A stretch of 29,460 bases of DNA from positions 15,036 through 44,495 of IMG/VR virus record IMGVR_UViG_3300001460_000047; one strand, 5' to 3'. The notes below the pieces were generated by a model. The model had not been told where the DNA came from and searched no databases. It saw nothing but the letters and a program-made list of their open reading frames with translations. This document shows positions 13,797 to 21,177 of the stretch, in pieces. How positions within the stretch are numbered: the first letter of the stretch is position 1; each line of letters begins with the position of its first letter. A program made the translations under genes and the position numbers. This DNA is from a virus.

Positions 13797-14696
13797 ATGC
13801 CTACAAAACGCAACATTCAAAAAGAAGTTACTGACCAAATTATCGCCCAGTTAAAAGCTGGTACACGTCCATGGAACCAGCCTTGGGAAGGCGGCAAAGG
13901 TTTTGCTATGCCTAAGCGCCACAGCGGTGAAAGCTATCAGGGTATCAACGTGCTGCTGCTATGGTCTTCCGCTGCTGCTAACGGCTTTGTTAGCCCTTAC
14001 TGGATGACATACAACCAAGCTAAGAAGTATGGCGGTCATGTCCGTGCTAAGGAGAAAGGCAGCATGATTGTCTTTACTAAGCCGATACAGGTGCAAGACA
14101 AGACTAGCTCTGACCCAGATGCAAAAGCTTCTATTTATTTTTACAAGCCCAGCACTGTGTTTAATGTTGACCAGATTGACGGTCTTCCTGAGAAGTTTGC
14201 CCCACCTGTCGTTCTTACAGCAGTAGCAAACCCTGACCAGCGTGTCCCTGCTGTTGATGCATACATCGCCAACACACAAGCTTCCATCTCGGAAGACGGT
14301 GACAAAGCGTTTTATGCACCGGGTCCAGACAAGATTGTAATGCCAGCCTTTGACAAATTTCTGACTGCCATTGATTTTTATTCTACTGAGCTGCATGAGC
14401 TGGTTCACTGGACTGGTCATAAGAGCCGTGTAAACCGTGACTTTAAAATTGGTGAAGGTCGTAAAGATTACGCCAAGGAAGAGCTGGTTGCTGAGATGGG
14501 TTCAGCGTTCTTATGTGCTGAGCTTGGTCTTGAGAATACTGTGCGTGAAGACCATGCGTCTTATCTTGCTAGCTGGCTTAAAGCTCTTGAGAATGACCAG
14601 AAGTTCATTTTCCAAGCAGCCTCAGCCGCCAGCAAAGCAGTCAAGTTCATCAACGAATTGCAGCCTGTAGAAAATGAGGCATCTAAGGTTGCGTAA
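13797..14696 (+). CDS. ardC: ArdC-like antirestriction protein
   Basis: 299 aa. Residues 1-130 are the ArdC N-terminal ssDNA-binding domain: the opening RNIQKEVTDQIIAQLKAGTRPWNQPW, the NVLLLW segment, and the KYGGHVRAKEKGSMIVF stretch are typical. Residues 185-290 are the zincin metallopeptidase domain with HELVHWTGH (His200, Glu201, His204, His208) and a downstream ELVAEMG supplying a further Glu. ArdC proteins protect incoming single-stranded DNA from restriction; the protease role is less clear. It has its own operator-controlled promoter and AACGGAG site, and is closed by a strong terminator. Confidence 0.92.
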   Translation: MPTKRNIQKEVTDQIIAQLKAGTRPWNQPWEGGKGFAMPKRHSGESYQGINVLLLWSSAAANGFVSPYWMTYNQAKKYGGHVRAKEKGSMIVFTKPIQVQDKTSSDPDAKASIYFYKPSTVFNVDQIDGLPEKFAPPVVLTAVANPDQRVPAVDAYIANTQASISEDGDKAFYAPGPDKIVMPAFDKFLTAIDFYSTELHELVHWTGHKSRVNRDFKIGEGRKDYAKEELVAEMGSAFLCAELGLENTVREDHASYLASWLKALENDQKFIFQAASAASKAVKFINELQPVENEASKVA

Positions 14697-14722
14697 ATAA
14701 TTATTACAAAATGTTACAAAAG

Positions 14723-14750
14723 AAACCCCGGGCTATGACCCGGGGTTTTA
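14723..14750 (+). terminator. Strong terminator at the end of the rightward early region
   Basis: AAACCCCGGG and CCCGGGGTTT form a 10-bp perfect stem with loop CTATGA, followed by TTAG. The arms are symmetric with A before and T after, so it may also work for leftward transcription from the lysis genes. Confidence 0.85.
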
Positions 14751-14847
14751 GTTAGGGAGAAAGCAATGAATGTAGTCTGGTGCTAGCAGGTGCTTCGGAT
14801 TGACCTGCCAGCTCTCAAATCCTACAGAGATTAAAATACTAAATCAA
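14751..14847. other. Convergent intergenic stretch with a small hairpin
   Basis: Between the ends of ardC and the leftward EF-hand gene. It holds GGGAG followed by a 6-codon frame (MNVVWC), too short to call a gene, and an inverted repeat GCAGGT/ACCTGC with an 11-base loop near 14787-14810. The last 30 bases are A/T-rich. I see no convincing gene, tRNA or promoter in it. Confidence 0.4.
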
Positions 14848-15162
14848 TTATTTTTTGCTCATCCAAGTTGTCATTCCGATGTAAGCCCCTACGATGCCGC
14901 TGCCACTGATATAAAATAAATTGCTGATGTCTGCTAATGCGTTTACTCGCTCTATAGGGATAAAGAACATTGCAACAGTAAACAGCCCCATAGCAATCAA
15001 GGTGCATCTAGCCATGCGTAATTGGGCTAAGTGTTTACGCAGCTCTGTCTCTGTCTCTTTGATAGTCTTGATATGTGCCAGCTCAGCGTCACTGACGATG
15101 CCGTCACCGTCCTCATCGTATTCCGCAAACTTACTTTCTTTTTGCAGTTTTTTCTGTGCCAT
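14848..15162 (-). CDS. EF-hand membrane protein, 104 aa
   Basis: Residues 16-27 (DEDGDGIVSDAE) form a canonical 12-residue EF-hand calcium loop with Asp at 1, 3 and 5, Gly at 6 and Glu at 12. A charged helix (28-50) and two predicted membrane segments (about 53-70 and 78-98) follow. The start at ATG 15162 is two bases after the stop of the previous gene. It is the last gene of the lysis/membrane cassette before the terminator. Calcium-sensing holin or accessory lysis protein is a possible role; a stand-alone EF-hand would be unusual, so dimerisation might be needed. Confidence 0.65.
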   Translation of the reverse strand: MAQKKLQKESKFAEYDEDGDGIVSDAELAHIKTIKETETELRKHLAQLRMARCTLIAMGLFTVAMFFIPIERVNALADISNLFYISGSGIVGAYIGMTTWMSKK

Positions 15163-15164
15163 GG

Positions 15165-15320
15165 CTACTTCTGAATTTTTAAATTCTTAGATTTACTGTC
15201 ACTGGTCTTCTTCTTCTTTTTAACTTTAACCCTAGTAACTTTAGTGCCGCCATTTTGCTGTTCTTTAACTTTCGATATAAGCCCCATGCTTTCGGCTTGC
15301 TGTAATAAAGTTCCAAACAT
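15165..15320 (-). CDS. Small protein with lysine-rich tail, 51 aa
   Basis: ATG at 15320 lies one base after the endolysin stop, behind GGAGAG. The N-terminal 25 residues (MFGTLLQQAESMGLISK) form a mild amphipathic helix. The C-terminal half contains RVKVKKKKK and further lysines. It shares the K-V-K-V-K-K pattern with the 29-, 73- and 92-aa proteins of this window. Function unknown; an envelope or nucleic-acid binding role is guessed from charge. Confidence 0.6.
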   Translation of the reverse strand: MFGTLLQQAESMGLISKVKEQQNGGTKVTRVKVKKKKKTSDSKSKNLKIQK

Positions 15321-15321
15321 A

Positions 15322-15777
15322 CTAACTCTCCATCAACTCAAAATGTGGACCGTCAATAAATGGGCGTTTGCCCTCAGACCTACGCAAATCGATGTACTCG
15401 TTCATAGCCTGTTCCATGGTTCCTTCGTAAGCTGCTAGGTCATGTATGTGCCATGCAGCTCCCCAGCGTACCTTAGCGTTATAATACTTAGCGGCTAGTC
15501 GCATTGCCTCTGCTATGTTGTCATACACATTAATTTCCCAGCTTGCTCTGCTACCTACATACGCCATCAAATCGACAGCCTTACCTTCTAGGTGTTTACT
15601 TTTTAGCGTCTGGCTAGCTCCACTGTTAAACAGCTCTTGCTGCTCTTCTATGGTTCGCATACCGCAAATTACACCAAAGTCTGTATCTGTTTGCTGGATG
15701 GCGTGTTCCACTACCAGCACCAATTCTTTTTCTACGCCTTTTAATCTACCAAAAGACCGCTCACTTAGTTCAAACAT
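15322..15777 (-). CDS. M15 family endolysin (L,D-/D,D-peptidase)
   Basis: A 151-aa single-domain peptidoglycan peptidase. The zinc-site signature SKHLEGKAVDL gives His62 and Asp69; DGPHFEL at the C-terminus gives His145 with Glu147. The upstream GMRTIEEQQELFNSG segment is typical of VanY/Ply-type M15 enzymes. There is no signal peptide, so it needs the holin at 16057-16452 to reach the wall. Its ATG overlaps the stop of the lysine-rich gene upstream (TAATG). Cleaves peptide cross-links or stems of the host wall late in infection. Confidence 0.92.
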   Translation of the reverse strand: MFELSERSFGRLKGVEKELVLVVEHAIQQTDTDFGVICGMRTIEEQQELFNSGASQTLKSKHLEGKAVDLMAYVGSRASWEINVYDNIAEAMRLAAKYYNAKVRWGAAWHIHDLAAYEGTMEQAMNEYIDLRRSEGKRPFIDGPHFELMES

Positions 15778-16055
15778 TACTTCCCTTTCCTTGACCTTTT
15801 ACCACTACACTTCCATCTCTTACGAGATAGCCTTAGTGGACTGTTGGGGTCTTTTGCTGCTTTCGGGCTACGTTTCATTTGTCCGTAGCTTCTAGCGCAA
15901 TATGCATCCCCTTTTGATGTCCCGGGCTTTACTCTAGCCCCACCGCCTTTAGCTTTACCTGCTTGCCCGTAAGATACTTTCTTACCGCTTGCGGTAATTT
16001 TTACTTTAGCCTTTCCTTTTGCTGGCTTAGATTTTTTAACCTTAACCTTAGCCAT
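15777..16055 (-). CDS. Lysine-rich basic protein with Cys/Arg C-terminus, 92 aa
   Basis: The N-terminal half is a lysine-rich run beginning MAKVKVKKSK. The C-terminal half carries DAYCARSYGQMK, then a DPNSPLRLSRKRWKC segment and a basic end. I recall this C-terminal pattern as recurring in small proteins of marine phages but cannot name a characterised family. It has two Cys and is very basic, so DNA or envelope binding is likely. The stop overlaps the endolysin start (TAATG), indicating coupling, and the start is shortly after the holin stop. Confidence 0.65.
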   Translation of the reverse strand: MAKVKVKKSKPAKGKAKVKITASGKKVSYGQAGKAKGGGARVKPGTSKGDAYCARSYGQMKRSPKAAKDPNSPLRLSRKRWKCSGKRSRKGK

Positions 16056-16056
16056 G

Positions 16057-16452
16057 TCACTTCGTTAATCCTTGCTTCTTTTCATATGACCTAAGTCCAC
16101 CAATTCCGAGCATTCCACCCAAAACAGTTAAAAGTGTACCCATGTCAAATTCGGGCAGCTCGGGTAGTTCAACACCAGCCATTGCACATCCAAATATAAT
16201 TAAATCTTTTAAAATAAAGTGATATAGAAAAGCAAACGCACAGACCCACCCAACTGCTGGTCTCCAGCCGCCCTTAAATAATGAGCCGGAAGCTGCCTCA
16301 GCTTTATTAACTTCAATTTGAGCAAGGCTTAGTGCCTGAGCATGTTTTTCTGACATGGTTGCCAGCTCATGTGCGATACGAGCTTTCTCGTCAGCGTCAG
16401 GTATAAATTTATCAAGTAGTCCGGTGACGGGACCAATAAGCGAACTTAGCAT
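16057..16452 (-). CDS. Holin of the GTA 3-TM type
   Basis: 131 aa. An amphipathic N-terminus (LIGPVTGLLDKFIPD) and a charged helix lead to GGWRPAVGWVCAFAFLYHF, the hallmark of the GTA_holin_3TM family. A second hydrophobic segment (LIIFGCAMAG) and a third (LLTVLGGMLGIGGL) follow, ending with SYEKKQG. Forms inner-membrane lesions that release the endolysin. Its ATG overlaps the previous stop (TAATG). The family is best known from gene transfer agents and phages of alphaproteobacteria, which supports the host guess. Confidence 0.88.
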   Translation of the reverse strand: MLSSLIGPVTGLLDKFIPDADEKARIAHELATMSEKHAQALSLAQIEVNKAEAASGSLFKGGWRPAVGWVCAFAFLYHFILKDLIIFGCAMAGVELPELPEFDMGTLLTVLGGMLGIGGLRSYEKKQGLTK

Positions 16453-16739
16453 TATTTTTTCCCCATTAATGTTTCAATTTTTGTAATGCGTAGCTCAAGC
16501 TCTCGCACCCTTTGAATATTTGCTTTGACTGCCTCTGGCGGCTTCCAGTCATCTATCCAAGCATCGTTCTCTTGGATTTCTTCCCAGTGCATCTCTTGTT
16601 CATGCTCTAAGAAAGCCAGCCTTTCGATAATTCCGAAATACCCCCAAACGCTTACACCCGTGAATAGGATTAAACCGATTAGGTTCTTCAGTGGGATAGA
16701 AAACTCACTACCCTCATTTATACGAGTAGGCTTCGTCAT
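16452..16739 (-). CDS. Single-pass membrane protein with coiled coil, 95 aa
   Basis: A cytoplasmic N-terminus of about 15 residues, one membrane segment (LIGLILFTGVSVWGYFGII), then an acidic coiled-coil helix to the C-terminus (EMHWEEIQENDAW; RVRELELRITKIETL). This layout fits an inner-membrane spanin or a holin partner, and the position beside holin and endolysin agrees. No outer-membrane spanin lipobox gene is obvious nearby, so the spanin idea is tentative. Overlaps its neighbours through ATGA and TAATG junctions. Confidence 0.55.
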   Translation of the reverse strand: MTKPTRINEGSEFSIPLKNLIGLILFTGVSVWGYFGIIERLAFLEHEQEMHWEEIQENDAWIDDWKPPEAVKANIQRVRELELRITKIETLMGKK

Positions 16740-16957
16740 GCATATTTCACAGTTACTTTAGTTGTTACAGTTTCTTCTTTTTTGCCTTTAGTTAAAGACT
16801 TAGGTAGCGGCTTTTGGCTACGCTTTTTAATTTTTACTTTTTTAGGTTTGTTAACTTTAACGTCTGATTTTTTACTTGAAACTTTTTGGACGTTAGTTTT
16901 GCCGTAGTCTTTGTCAGACTGACCGTTCATATTTGTTTTGATTGGTACTCTAGCCAT
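16736..16957 (-). CDS. Lysine-rich protein, 73 aa
   Basis: Very basic: VKVNKPKKVKIKKRSQK in the middle and TTKVTVKYA at the end. The N-terminus MARVPIKTNMNGQSDKDYGK is more neutral and looks like a conserved head. Overlaps the next gene by ATGA and the previous one by TAATG. The third of four lysine-rich proteins with K-V-K-V-K-K patterns in this window. No fold or enzyme motif; function unknown. Confidence 0.6.
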   Translation of the reverse strand: MARVPIKTNMNGQSDKDYGKTNVQKVSSKKSDVKVNKPKKVKIKKRSQKPLPKSLTKGKKEETVTTKVTVKYA

Positions 16958-17427
16958 TAAAAATATCCCCTATTCTTTAGCCCGTAAACCACCCCGGCTA
17001 TCAATCCACAAAGCACTATAATTCCCAGCGCCCACAGTATCACTAACAGAATAGTTTCTTTTAAATCGTTCCATGCTTTTGCTTTTTCTTTTATGGCGTA
17101 TTCTCTAGACTTCCTAGCTTCAACACAAAACCTGACGTAATCTGCATGTAGCCCGGGTCTGCCATAATAAATCATAGCTTCTTTGAGCTGTTTTTGTTGC
17201 TCTTTGACTTTCTCAAGAGCCATGAAACTCTCCAAATCGCCATCTGATTTCCCAGATATCTTGGTCCAGAAACTATTCTTTTGCTGGTTAGATTTATTGC
17301 GTAGCGCATCTTCTGCATGAGTAATGTCAGCCACTGCCTTAGCGCAGTCATGTAGCTCTCTACCATTTTCAATTGCTTTTCGGATAACCGAGTAAGCCGC
17401 ATTAGCTGCCGCCACATATTCTAACAT
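16957..17427 (-). CDS. Helical protein with C-terminal membrane anchor, 156 aa
   Basis: Mostly helical: an N-terminal alanine-rich helix, a charged central part with KVKEQQKQLKEAM, and one strong membrane segment near the C-terminus (LLVILWALGIIVLCGLIAGVVY) followed by a short basic tail. TAGGACGGG precedes the ATG. Lies in the membrane/lysis cassette. It could be a tail-module or envelope protein; I do not recognise the family. Confidence 0.6.
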   Translation of the reverse strand: MLEYVAAANAAYSVIRKAIENGRELHDCAKAVADITHAEDALRNKSNQQKNSFWTKISGKSDGDLESFMALEKVKEQQKQLKEAMIYYGRPGLHADYVRFCVEARKSREYAIKEKAKAWNDLKETILLVILWALGIIVLCGLIAGVVYGLKNRGYF

Positions 17428-17433
17428 CCCGTC

Positions 17434-17673
17434 CTAATCCAGTTTTACGTTACCAATTACTTTTATTAACAGTCCTTCTAGCCTATCCAATTTTTTATCA
17501 ATTGAATTTAAATCTGATTGCAAATCTTGTTTACTCACATAATTTTCCCGAGTGTCCCTCAAGAGGTCTTTAGTCTCTTTAAGCTCTACTGCCACGTTAC
17601 GAAAGACCCATGCCATTGGACCCAGCACTAATGTTAAGACTGCTGTCCACAGTATCATTGGGTCTAATGTCAT
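17434..17673 (-). CDS. Small membrane protein with coiled coil, 79 aa
   Basis: An N-terminal membrane segment (MILWTAVLTLVLGPMAWVF) is followed by a charged coiled coil (LKETKDLLRDTRENY; LNSIDKKLDRLEGLLIKV). Similar in design to the 95-aa protein in the same cassette and to XhlA-like holin partners, but with the membrane segment at the N-terminus. The ATG directly abuts the TAG of the previous gene (TAGATG), so reinitiation is likely. Probably assists lysis. Confidence 0.6.
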   Translation of the reverse strand: MTLDPMILWTAVLTLVLGPMAWVFRNVAVELKETKDLLRDTRENYVSKQDLQSDLNSIDKKLDRLEGLLIKVIGNVKLD

Positions 17674-18087
17674 CTATGAAATATCCCATAACTCATCAAA
17701 CTCATCTTGCACTGATTTTTGCAGAGCAACGATGTCTGTTTTTATTGCATCTGTTGGAGCAGAAAGGTCTATAGCATCATACTTATCCTCTACCTTCCGT
17801 AGCTGCGCTTGCTTTATCGTTCCAGCATAGATAGCCTGTACCTCAGCAACACCGTCACTGTCCGTCTTTGTGAACTTGTCTGCGTTGGCTGCATTGTAAG
17901 CTGTAAGGTAATCGCCCCACATTGTTGCGTATACCTTGCTCCCGATAAAATGCCATGTAACAGGACTTACAAAGTCTTCGTTTTCTCCCGGTCCACCCTG
18001 TGACGGTAGCTTTTCGGGATGGACAATATTGTCCTTTGTTAAGCTGCATTCATACAGCTTCCTAGTTAAGTGTGGCGTATATGTCAT
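17674..18087 (-). CDS. Probable tail-fibre accessory protein, 137 aa
   Basis: Not recognised with certainty. Starts behind AAGGAGAG, 11 bases after the stop of the RCC1 tail protein. It contains VTWHFIGSKVYATMWGDYLTAY in the first half and a helical, Gln/Lys-rich C-terminus (DIVALQKSVQDEFDELWD). Small genes directly after receptor-binding proteins often encode fibre chaperones or short tail caps, which is the reason for the suggestion. No catalytic motif. Confidence 0.5.
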   Translation of the reverse strand: MTYTPHLTRKLYECSLTKDNIVHPEKLPSQGGPGENEDFVSPVTWHFIGSKVYATMWGDYLTAYNAANADKFTKTDSDGVAEVQAIYAGTIKQAQLRKVEDKYDAIDLSAPTDAIKTDIVALQKSVQDEFDELWDIS

Positions 18088-18098
18088 TCATGCTCTCC

Positions 18099-20168
18099 TT
18101 ATGGGTTCATTCTATGCCAATGATGGAAATCAACATTAACATTGATGCCATGTTGATAATAATAATTGTCGCCAATCATCCAAATACTGTTATCGGACAT
18201 TCTGGCAAAGTGTGTCCAATAACCGCTGTAATAATGTCCAACTGAATAAAGGTCTTCGATTTGAATATCATTACTACCAGCCCACCAACTAGTCTGACCA
18301 GTTAATGTATGCTGCCATGGACCCGGATACAGAAAGGCGTAACTATAACTTTCAGCATCTGTGTTTGCTTGATGGTAATAGTTAGCATTATTCATATATC
18401 CCCAAATCCACAAACGGTTTTGGTTATCCAATCCATACCAGCCCGGGGAGTTATACCCGTTAGTACGCATAGGAAATATCCGTTTCAGATTGTCTCTTGG
18501 GAAAGTTAGGTTAGCTGTTGTTAATGAGCCATCTGTTGACGCAGTAATATTTTTAATGAAGCTAGTTCCAAAGGTTAGCGTACTAGGTTGCAAGACAGAT
18601 TGGTTAGCTGTCGTGTTACCTTGTAGCAAACAGCCTTGACCGTTGTAGCCCATCATTCTCAAAGGCAACCCGGTGTTAGCAGCAACACAATATGTGTATG
18701 CGTCTCCCGGTCCGTCTACCCCAGATGAGTTACCTAGTAAAGCAGCCGTTGAAAGTGTGGATGCATTACCAGTACAATGAACAGCAGCAAAGTTAGCTGA
18801 GCCACCTATCTGGGTCCATGCACTTAGAGCAGTTGTGTTACCTTGACCTAATTGCCCTGACCCATTGTTCCCAATTCCGTACATATCTCCATCTGTCTGG
18901 ATAATGTACGCAGACGCTGTAATACCGCCATTGTAGTAATAGGTGTCCATATTCAAAATCTGAGCAATGTTATCAATGCTGGTCATTTGAGCGAATGATG
19001 TTCTAGCAGACCCAAGGGATGATATGCTGCTAGTGTTAGCACCAGTATGGAAACCTTGACCCGAGCTGTTCACAGCATAAGTATCATTATAACCTAATGA
19101 TAGCTGTGTAATATTAGTTAAGCCGGAAACCAATGTAGGCACTGTTCTGTTAGTGGTGTCACCGTGTCCACCTCTACCGCTGCCATTCCAGCCCCATGAG
19201 AATACTCGTCCATCGTGAGTAATTGCCATGTACCCGGTGTTACCCATGCCTTGATAGCCTCTAGCATCGTTAGTAGCGATAGCTGAAACTTCACAAGTAA
19301 TACTGTTGTTTGTGGCAAGAGGACCAAGATACGGATTTCTTACAAGATAGTATCTGTCAGTCGTGTCCCCTAATCCTAATTGTCCAGAGGCGTTTTCTCC
19401 ACCTACCCAGACATTACCTTTGCTAGTAAGTAGGCATACAGAATTTCCGTTATACCAAATTCTGACAAAATACTCATCAGCAGCCATGCCGCCAAATTCC
19501 ATGCTTAACATAGTCATGTTGTGAGGCTGGTCGTTGTAGTTACCCGTAGCGATACTGCCTAGACCTTGGTAAGCGTAGCCGACATTCATAGGCTCGTAGT
19601 TAGTGTTAATCCACTTTATACAAGTATTATTGCTGGCATAGTCGTTTCTGTCACGTTTGACAGGACCACACGCTCCGTTTGGCATTCCGTCATATGGTAT
19701 CCAATTTGCGCTGGCTCCTGACTTACCATTGTACTGAGCAAGCCACGGGTACTTACCATCAGTACCATACAAAACAGTAGCATTACTTTTTGCATAGGCT
19801 GGTATGTTAGTGCCTAAAATAAGTTGTGTGTCAAAGCCTGTTACGTTGCCATAGCCTAGTGTGTTAGCTGCTGTAACTTTAAGACCTTGTCCTACTGACC
19901 CGGCAGCTAGTCTAATGCTGCTAGACCCATCGTGGGTCATCATATCACCAGCAGTGGTTAACGGTGTTGCACCGTCTGCCATTAAATCCCAGTGTGCGCT
20001 GTTAGACGCAGACGGAGCTGCTGCTGCTGTTCCAGTTTTTGCCGTTGCGTTTACATATACCCAGCTAGAGCCAGAGTATGAAACCACGTCATTTAGGCTG
20101 TAAGTTGTCCCGGTAGCAAACGCCCCGGTCCAGTTAAACCTAATTTTCCCGATGTCGATTGTAGCCAA
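18099..20168 (-). CDS. Tail/receptor-binding protein with RCC1-like beta-propeller repeats
   Basis: A 689-aa virion protein. Residues 9-65 (FNWTGAF, then TYSLNDVVSYSGSSWVYV) form a carbohydrate-binding-like module common at phage tail proteins. From about residue 240 there are RCC1-type blade repeats: VWVGGENASGQLGLGDTTD, FSWGWNGSGRGGHGDTTN, MYGIGNNGSGQLGQGNTT and IWGYMNN, separated by variable Gly/Asn/Tyr-rich loops, giving a propeller-like head. It probably binds the host surface. The start is a TTG at 20168, chosen because AAAGGAG lies six bases upstream and MATIDIGKIRF is the natural N-terminus. It follows the tail-fibre adaptor gene. Confidence 0.82.
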   Translation of the reverse strand: MATIDIGKIRFNWTGAFATGTTYSLNDVVSYSGSSWVYVNATAKTGTAAAAPSASNSAHWDLMADGATPLTTAGDMMTHDGSSSIRLAAGSVGQGLKVTAANTLGYGNVTGFDTQLILGTNIPAYAKSNATVLYGTDGKYPWLAQYNGKSGASANWIPYDGMPNGACGPVKRDRNDYASNNTCIKWINTNYEPMNVGYAYQGLGSIATGNYNDQPHNMTMLSMEFGGMAADEYFVRIWYNGNSVCLLTSKGNVWVGGENASGQLGLGDTTDRYYLVRNPYLGPLATNNSITCEVSAIATNDARGYQGMGNTGYMAITHDGRVFSWGWNGSGRGGHGDTTNRTVPTLVSGLTNITQLSLGYNDTYAVNSSGQGFHTGANTSSISSLGSARTSFAQMTSIDNIAQILNMDTYYYNGGITASAYIIQTDGDMYGIGNNGSGQLGQGNTTALSAWTQIGGSANFAAVHCTGNASTLSTAALLGNSSGVDGPGDAYTYCVAANTGLPLRMMGYNGQGCLLQGNTTANQSVLQPSTLTFGTSFIKNITASTDGSLTTANLTFPRDNLKRIFPMRTNGYNSPGWYGLDNQNRLWIWGYMNNANYYHQANTDAESYSYAFLYPGPWQHTLTGQTSWWAGSNDIQIEDLYSVGHYYSGYWTHFARMSDNSIWMIGDNYYYQHGINVNVDFHHWHRMNP

Positions 20169-20186
20169 AATAATCTCCTTTCACGA

Positions 20187-21119
20187 TTAAGGTGTTGTTA
20201 CCACCAAATTACCGGATGCGTTTATCGAAAATGTCATACCTAATGATGCGTATTGCACATCAACATAGTCACTCTGAGTAAAAGTCTCAGACCCACCTGC
20301 CGTAGTGACATCTACCTTCAGACTAGCGCCATCCGTGCGAAAGCCGTAGAAGCAAGCGTTGTTAACAGTCCCTGCGTTAGCCGTAATCGCCTCTTGCACA
20401 CGCAAAGGGGTCATACCTACAACATTATCCGTGCCAGTGGTGGCTTCGGATGCTGTGGCTATTGCTGAGAATATCCCGTTACTACCGGATGGTCCGGTAG
20501 CTCCTGCGTTTCCGGCAGGTATACCTAATGTAAACGTAAGGTCTCCTGACGCTGCTGTAAATGTGACAGCCGCTGTTGGAGAAGCCCCTGCGCTTAAAGC
20601 TGAAGCAGATGCATTAGCGGTCAACACCCTGCCTGTAGTCGCTTCTGGTTCCCCGGTTGAGGTAAACCCTAAAATTTTGTTTGCTCTTGTTGCAGCCGTA
20701 GGAATAGTCGTGGATAAAGCGCTGTTATCAGATAAAGGTACTTTTAAAGCGGTGTCTGTACCACCAGCGTTATCTTGCACAATTTGAGTTAGTTTATCTA
20801 ACGCACCTTCCAGAATTTCTGGCTGCACACCACCTAAGTTAGCTAAGTCAACGAGCTGCGTTCTAGGAACGCTTCTAGTAAGAGTTATAAATTGCCCAGC
20901 AGCAGGTGCAGAGCTAAAAATTACTTTTCCACCTGATGCGTCACCCACGCCAGTAACTGAGTAACTACCAGACGATACCGTACTGTCCACCCCAGCAGAG
21001 CTGGTTAGTGTCACAACTAAATGGTCGGCATCTTGTATCTGGAATGTGTAATCAAATTCCGTTACGCTTGAGCCTGTATTTAGCGGTCCTGTCTTCGCAT
21101 TAACTGTTGCTATTGTCAT
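20187..21119 (-). CDS. Tail fibre protein with T7 gp17-like N-terminus
   Basis: 310 aa. Residues 15-125 follow the podovirus tail-fibre attachment domain: FDYTFQIQDADHLVVTL, a YSVTG turn, then FSSAPAAGQFITLTRSVP, LANLGG and EILEGALDKLTQIVQ. This part is expected to dock on the tail tube. The middle is Ala/Thr-rich and has a short collagen-like Gly-x-x run (GNAGATGPSGSNG) that would trimerise. The C-terminus is a small beta domain ending NASGNLVVTTP. CGGAG lies about ten bases before the ATG. It likely forms the adaptor for the RCC1 protein encoded next. Confidence 0.82.
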   Translation of the reverse strand: MTIATVNAKTGPLNTGSSVTEFDYTFQIQDADHLVVTLTSSAGVDSTVSSGSYSVTGVGDASGGKVIFSSAPAAGQFITLTRSVPRTQLVDLANLGGVQPEILEGALDKLTQIVQDNAGGTDTALKVPLSDNSALSTTIPTAATRANKILGFTSTGEPEATTGRVLTANASASALSAGASPTAAVTFTAASGDLTFTLGIPAGNAGATGPSGSNGIFSAIATASEATTGTDNVVGMTPLRVQEAITANAGTVNNACFYGFRTDGASLKVDVTTAGGSETFTQSDYVDVQYASLGMTFSINASGNLVVTTP

Positions 21120-21177
21120 ATTTTATATTCTCCGACTAGTCACACCCTACATTAAATTTTTAAAATTGTCTACCAGA

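Noticed and set aside
14765-14835. tRNA-like look of the stretch with GCAGGT/ACCTGC and CTCTCAAATCC
   Set aside because: No acceptor stem, proper T-arm or 7-base anticodon loop can be drawn; the loop of the one good stem has 11 bases.
13329-21145. 13-base match GTGTGACTAGTCG at 13329-13341 and, reversed, at 21133-21145
   Set aside because: Chance matches of this length are expected several times in 29 kb on two strands, and the surroundings do not match.
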